Origin: Candidatus Methanophagales archaeon ANME-1-THS
GTDB taxonomy: Archaea > Halobacteriota > Syntropharchaeia > Alkanophagales > Methanospirareceae
Length of the DNA: 7,821 nt
NCBI GenBank assembly: GCA_004212135.1
Contig: RXIE01000160.1
Coordinates: 1-7,821, forward strand
Direction: 5' to 3'
Shown: positions 4,780 through 7,821 of the stretch, one piece after another
How the letters are laid out: every line of letters starts with the position of its first letter
Position numbering within the stretch: position 1 is the first letter of the stretch
Translations under genes and position numbers: made by a program
Notes under the pieces: model-generated
Told to the model about the DNA's origin: nothing
Databases searched by the model: none
What the model saw: only the letters and a program-made list of their open reading frames with translations

Positions 4780-6303
4780 TTAAAGCTTCGCAGCCGCTTC
4801 AAATCGTTCCTTTAAAAATTTAGGGTCCAGGGAAGCGAGAAGCCAGCCTGCACGTGGTCCTGACGGCTTGCCTAATAAGGCGGTATAAAGCCCCTTAAAA
4901 ATCTCTCGCGCTTCGATGTTAGTACCAGCAGCTACCTCGTAGATCTTGTTGTGCCACTCTTCGGCGCTCAGGGTCATGCCGCCCTGTACGTAGTGAGCCA
5001 GGAGTCCCAATACGTTTTTCTGCGCCTCTGAAACGCCTTGGAGCTCCTCTTTTGGTAACTCGCGTTGTAATTCGAACTTCACGCTCGGCGGTGCGTAGGT
5101 CCGCAGCCAGTTCTCTGCGTACCGTGCTTTCTTCTTTAGCTCCTTTAATTCCTCTTCATCCTGTTCATGGAGCTCAAATCCGCTCCTCTTGATCACCTCG
5201 AGCAGGGTCAGAAAATCGCCCCGCGCAATTTGCACGAGGGTTATAAGATGCCGGAAGGGTATTTTGCCCGCAATACCTGTGCCCACACCCACTATCTCCC
5301 GCTCATACTCATCGATAAGGTTGAGTAAAGGGAGCGAAGGATCAAATTCGATGTGCTTATCCGGTCTCACCCGTGAAATGACGTACTTTAAGATCTCGGG
5401 CGGCACTGCCTCTAAGATCTCATGCACCGGTATGTTCGTGCCCCGGGATGAGGACATAGCGGTAATCTTCGCCTGCGCTCCCTCTGCCGTGGTCTTGAGG
5501 AGAATATGTTCGAAAGGAATAGGATAGGGTGCTGGATAGTTGAAGATGTGTGTGGATATCTGTGTCCCGGTATCAAAAGAGCCTCCGGGCGAGGCGTGGT
5601 CTTTGCCAAAAGGTTCGATAGTAACGCCGAAGATCTTCCATCTCGCCGCCCAGTCTATTCTCCATGCGAGCTTGCCACCACCCCTGAACGACGCAACACC
5701 CTTGTTCCCGCAGGTACACTCGTAATAGACCTCCTCCTCAGCGAGGTCGTAACCCTTCACCACGGCCGCATTGATCCTGCCACAGACCTTACAAAGTGGA
5801 TTGAACGGTGACCAATCGCCCGGCAATGCCCGCCCCGAGACGTCCGCGATTATCCTCGCTAACTCGTCCTTCTTTGCTAACGCGTCCTTTATCATAGCCA
5901 CGTACATCCCGGACTTGTACAGCTCATCAGCTCTGAAGATCTCCATTTTTATGCCCAAGATGTCCAGGGAATCGAGGAAGGGCTGCAGGTAATGCTCTGC
6001 ATAGGATGCATGGCAGCCTTCGGGATCGGGTATCTCTGATAAAGGCTTGCCTCTGTGCGCTTCGTAGTCCGGCGGAAGGAAGGGGTATCGTCTCCTGAGT
6101 GGGTCAAAGGAGTCAGCGACGTAGATAAGCCGCGCGTTCACGCCCGTCGTCACGAGGGCTGAGTGCACAGCATCTGCAATGATAATCTCTCGTAAGTTCC
6201 CGACATGGATAGCGCCGGACGGCGTGATACCGGTCGCAACCACATGCGTTTTATCTTTCCGCTTCGCTATTATCTCCTGTGCGATTGCAAACGACCAGTG
6301 CAT
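4780..6303 (-). CDS. lysK: Class I lysyl-tRNA synthetase
   Basis: This 507-residue enzyme charges tRNA-Lys with lysine, using the class I fold found in many archaea and a few bacteria rather than the usual class II enzyme. The Rossmann start carries TGITPSGAIHVGNLRE, with HVGN (33-36) as the HIGH motif. A zinc-type pair CKVC (171-174) with CTC (196-198) lies in the insertion, followed by WRIDWAARW (214-222) and the GKDHASPGGS segment (233-242) that is highly typical of this family. The KMSKS loop reads AMSSSRG (282-288), so the first Lys is Ala and the last is Arg. The C-terminal helical domain (about 320-507) should read the anticodon. Length is normal for the family. The start is ATG 6303; no Shine-Dalgarno is visible and a TATA box lies about 30 bases upstream. 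The gene is complete and follows rnhA in the same direction after 48 bases. Confidence 0.96.
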   Translation of the reverse strand: MHWSFAIAQEIIAKRKDKTHVVATGITPSGAIHVGNLREIIIADAVHSALVTTGVNARLIYVADSFDPLRRRYPFLPPDYEAHRGKPLSEIPDPEGCHASYAEHYLQPFLDSLDILGIKMEIFRADELYKSGMYVAMIKDALAKKDELARIIADVSGRALPGDWSPFNPLCKVCGRINAAVVKGYDLAEEEVYYECTCGNKGVASFRGGGKLAWRIDWAARWKIFGVTIEPFGKDHASPGGSFDTGTQISTHIFNYPAPYPIPFEHILLKTTAEGAQAKITAMSSSRGTNIPVHEILEAVPPEILKYVISRVRPDKHIEFDPSLPLLNLIDEYEREIVGVGTGIAGKIPFRHLITLVQIARGDFLTLLEVIKRSGFELHEQDEEELKELKKKARYAENWLRTYAPPSVKFELQRELPKEELQGVSEAQKNVLGLLAHYVQGGMTLSAEEWHNKIYEVAAGTNIEAREIFKGLYTALLGKPSGPRAGWLLASLDPKFLKERFEAAAKL

Positions 6304-6329
6304 TGCGTTTAATAAGTAGTACCGCGACG

Positions 6330-6338
6330 TTTTAAAGC
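6330..6338 (-). promoter_or_regulatory. TATA box for lysyl-tRNA synthetase
   Basis: On the minus strand this reads GCTTTAAAA. Its centre is about 30 bases before ATG 6303, predicting a start of transcription within a few bases of the codon. It suggests that lysK can be transcribed separately from rnhA even though both run the same way. Confidence 0.4.
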
Positions 6339-6351
6339 TAAAGGATCGCCT

Positions 6352-6774
6352 TCACGCTCGTTGCTTGTTTTCTATCGCGCGATTGGCACGCTGATCCGCC
6401 TTCATTATGAGGGGATCTTCTCTCGATACGTGCACATAGCGTACCCTGCCAAAATGCTGCTCTTTTTCTCGTACCTGAAGAACCAGCTCGTGTAATCGTG
6501 TATTTTTAATTGCATACTCGCCGTTGAGCTGTCTCACCATTAACTCGCTGTCTGAGAAGCAATCGAGCTCGCGTGCCGCGAAACTCCGTGCCAGTTCCAA
6601 TGCTTTGAGCACTGCCCGATATTCTGCAACGTTGTTCGTTGCGGTGCCAATAAACTCTCCATATTCTTGTATCACTTCGCCGGTTTCATTGCAGATGAGA
6701 ATGCCAATGCCCGCAGGACCGGGGTTTCCCCGACTCGCTCCGTCGGAATATATACGTAGTTTTCTCACACTCAT
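6352..6774 (-). CDS. rnhA: Ribonuclease HI (RNase H type 1)
   Basis: This 140-residue nuclease cuts the RNA strand of RNA-DNA hybrids. The catalytic carboxylates are all present: D11 in YSDGASRGNPGPAG, E51 in NNVAEYRAVLKAL, D75 in CFSDSELMVRQLNGEY, and D127 in KADQRANRAI. The HVSRE motif (115-119) before the last Asp is typical of the archaeal and short bacterial RNase HI branch. The basic protrusion of E. coli RNase HI is reduced, as in that branch. The start is ATG 6774, with GGGGAT just upstream as a weak ribosome site. A T-rich element on the minus strand at 6792-6810 could be its promoter. Downstream is lysK; the two functions are not known to be linked, so the order may be incidental. 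Confidence 0.95.
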   Translation of the reverse strand: MSVRKLRIYSDGASRGNPGPAGIGILICNETGEVIQEYGEFIGTATNNVAEYRAVLKALELARSFAARELDCFSDSELMVRQLNGEYAIKNTRLHELVLQVREKEQHFGRVRYVHVSREDPLIMKADQRANRAIENKQRA

Positions 6775-6848
6775 ACATCCCCTTCTCTAAGAAATAAATC
6801 ATGCTTAAGAGCGTAACCAAGAAATGACCTACAACATGGATCTATCTC

Positions 6849-6854
6849 AAAAAA
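6849..6854 (-). terminator. Oligo-T run after the 232-residue gene
   Basis: Six T residues on the minus strand directly follow the TAG stop at 6857-6855. Archaeal RNA polymerase often terminates at short oligo-T tracts without a hairpin, so this is a reasonable but weak call. Confidence 0.3.
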
Positions 6855-7553
6855 CTAAAGTTTGACAAGTTCATCAATCGCCCGCAATGCTTGCATCAGT
6901 TGGGGAAAGAATGTGATAAGATCTTCTTCACTCAAATTATCGACGAGTTTGCCATAATTTTTGGCACCGGTTATCTTCTTTACTTTTTTCAAGAATTTTA
7001 TTTTATCTTTATCTTGCTTCGGCGGATCTATCCGCACACCGTATTTTACCTCGATCAGATGAGCAATGTGGAACTCGGTTTTCGGACAAGTTTCATCGCC
7101 CATGACGCACACTACGATGGAGAAATCTTTACCATTTTGGCCGGTTATCAATAAGGTTCTTTCGTCTGGAGGGTCTAATTTTTTAATCTCACCTTTGATA
7201 CTGAAGCCCACTTGTCCTTGTTCAATTTGTTTTCGAAGATCATTAACGATGCGCGTGCTAAAATGTTCTAAATCAATGATGATAAGGAAAGGACCATTGG
7301 CTGAGAGTTCAACATAATTCCCAATGACCTTCAAGATAGCAAGTGTTGTTCGTGGTTCAAATTTTTTCTGTAACTCCGCAGAAACACCGAGTTTACTAGG
7401 ATAATGTGGAAAGCAGAGAAGGGTTGCGGTACCATTGAGTTTCTGTGTAAGAGCATCCACTAATTCCACCTCGCTGGTCCCGTCCCCCGTTAAACAGATA
7501 CATGAGCATTCGTGCAGTTTTTCAAAGCTCTCAAAGCTCGCTTTGAAGCTCAT
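6855..7553 (-). CDS. Unknown protein, 232 residues, possible TOPRIM-like N-terminal region
   Basis: I do not recognise this family. What can be seen: an N-terminal strand-loop-helix CICLTGDGTSEVELVDALTQ (residues 18-37), in which an acidic Gly-rich loop after a strand resembles the start of TOPRIM folds (xEGxxE). A second hydrophobic strand ends in acidic residues, FLIIIDLEHFS (89-99), where TOPRIM nucleases have DxD. A third strand is FSIVVCVMGDET (144-155). The C-terminus is Lys-rich then helical (183-232). No membrane segment or signal is present. Codons are richer in A/T than in lysK or znu genes, hinting at recent arrival. Its ATG overlaps the stop of the preceding frame (ATGA), so the two were translated together. 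A pairing of an ATPase-like gene with a TOPRIM-like partner would suggest a defence module, but this is speculation from shape alone. Confidence 0.75.
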   Translation of the reverse strand: MSFKASFESFEKLHECSCICLTGDGTSEVELVDALTQKLNGTATLLCFPHYPSKLGVSAELQKKFEPRTTLAILKVIGNYVELSANGPFLIIIDLEHFSTRIVNDLRKQIEQGQVGFSIKGEIKKLDPPDERTLLITGQNGKDFSIVVCVMGDETCPKTEFHIAHLIEVKYGVRIDPPKQDKDKIKFLKKVKKITGAKNYGKLVDNLSEEDLITFFPQLMQALRAIDELVKL

Positions 7554-7702
7554 AGTTTGAGCAGATCAGACAAAAGTCGCGGGTCTTGATTCGCAATTAC
7601 GAAGTTCTCCAGTTCTTCGAGCGAATGCCTTTTGTGGAGTAAGATATCCTCCGGGGTCTTTTGCAGTAAAATGATTCTACTATCCTTGCTCCCGGTGTCA
7701 AG
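7550..7702 (-). pseudogene. 5'-truncated ORF upstream of the unknown gene
   Basis: A minus-strand frame of 50 codons ends in TGA at 7552-7550, overlapping the next ATG as ATGA. It reads as real protein: a strand RIILLQKT, then EDILLHKRHSLEELENFV and a helical tail ending LLSDLLKL. An in-frame stop (7705-7703) precedes it, and there is no ATG, GTG or TTG between. It therefore looks like the C-terminal remnant of a longer gene cut off by a frameshift or deletion near 7703. I cannot name its family. A less likely alternative is a tiny intact gene with a rare ATT or ATC start. Confidence 0.5.
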
Positions 7703-7706
7703 TCAG

Positions 7707-7732
7707 TACTTCCGAAGACCCTTACTTCCGAA
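7707..7732. repeat. 10-bp direct repeat ahead of the right-end promoter
   Basis: TACTTCCGAA occurs at 7707-7716 and again at 7723-7732, 16 bp apart. It directly precedes the TATA box at 7738-7743 and follows the truncation point of the remnant ORF. It could be a pair of activator or repressor half-sites, or a scar of recombination. Confidence 0.4.
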
Positions 7733-7744
7733 AGAGATTTATAG
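7732..7744 (+). promoter_or_regulatory. BRE/TATA promoter for the right-end gene
   Basis: Purine-rich AAGAGA is followed by TTTATA (7738-7743). Transcription would start near 7768, seven bases before ATG 7775. A weak ribosome site GAGAGG (7765-7770) overlaps the predicted start of transcription. Confidence 0.45.
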
Positions 7745-7774
7745 GTACCACATCTTCTCCACAAGAGAGGCCAA

Positions 7775-7821
7775 ATGAACCTGGTTATGTCGAGTTTGGT
7801 GAAGTTAGGGATTCGCGAGGG
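7775..7821 (+). CDS. Start of an unidentified gene (partial, first 15 codons)
   Basis: ATG 7775 opens a frame that stays open to the window edge (MNLVMSSLVKLGIRE). A second in-frame ATG lies at 7787. Support is the well-placed BRE/TATA and the weak GAGAGG ribosome site upstream. The segment is far too short to identify, and a chance open frame remains possible. Confidence 0.35.
   Translation, partial: MNLVMSSLVKLGIRE

Noticed and set aside
4560..4823. An 87-codon plus-strand frame starting GTG 4560
   Set aside because: Its start overlaps the Shine-Dalgarno site, it is rich in Arg/Asn/Ser with no fold-like pattern, and it runs into the convergent lysK gene. The 4573 frame explains the region better.
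1..7821. CRISPR array, insertion sequence or att site
   Set aside because: No regularly spaced repeats, transposase gene, long terminal inverted repeats or tRNA-derived end were found.

Overview
The window looks like a piece of a euryarchaeal chromosome, possibly a methanogen or anaerobic methane/alkane oxidiser relative. The lineage is inferred, because no phylogenetic marker was compared. Support comes from a class I lysyl-tRNA synthetase, an archaeal-style short RNase HI, a NikR-type regulator, and TATA boxes (CTTTAAATAT, CTTATAAATA, ATATTTATAT) placed about 27 bases before start codons. Several genes appear to be leaderless or nearly so.

Left part (1-4365): metal homeostasis. After the 3' end of an unidentified gene (1-141) and a gene-poor stretch with a sharp palindrome, there is a membrane protein joining an N-terminal ferritin-like di-iron domain to a VIT1/CCC1 transporter domain (493-1383, +). 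Convergent to it is a NikR-like regulator (1408-1800, -). Divergent from nikR, across an 87-base promoter region full of AT-rich repeats, is a complete TroA/Znu-type ABC importer: binding lipoprotein (1888-2802), ATPase (2802-3563) and permease (3565-4365). The three genes overlap or nearly abut and are surely an operon. The natural reading is that the NikR-like protein senses a metal, probably Ni(II), and controls the importer next to it, while the VIT protein moves or detoxifies iron or manganese.

Middle (4366-6774): a 56-residue membrane-anchored peptide with a very strong Shine-Dalgarno sequence (4573-4743, +) is preceded by a 9-codon mini-ORF whose stop overlaps its GTG start. Convergent to it are class I lysyl-tRNA synthetase (4780-6303, -) and RNase HI (6352-6774, -).

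Right part (6855-7821): a 232-residue protein of unknown family on the minus strand (6855-7553), richer in A/T than its neighbours and possibly TOPRIM-like at its N-terminus. Its ATG overlaps the stop of a 5'-truncated ORF (7550-7702) that has no start codon. Just beyond that truncation lie a 10-bp direct repeat and a TATA promoter pointing right, into what seems to be the first codons of another gene (7775 to the window end). This edge looks like a rearrangement boundary.

The strongest leads are the nikR/znu divergent regulatory region, the ferritin-VIT fusion with its misleading upstream ATG, the small leadered membrane peptide, and the unknown gene beside its truncated partner. No CRISPR array, insertion sequence, rRNA or tRNA was seen.
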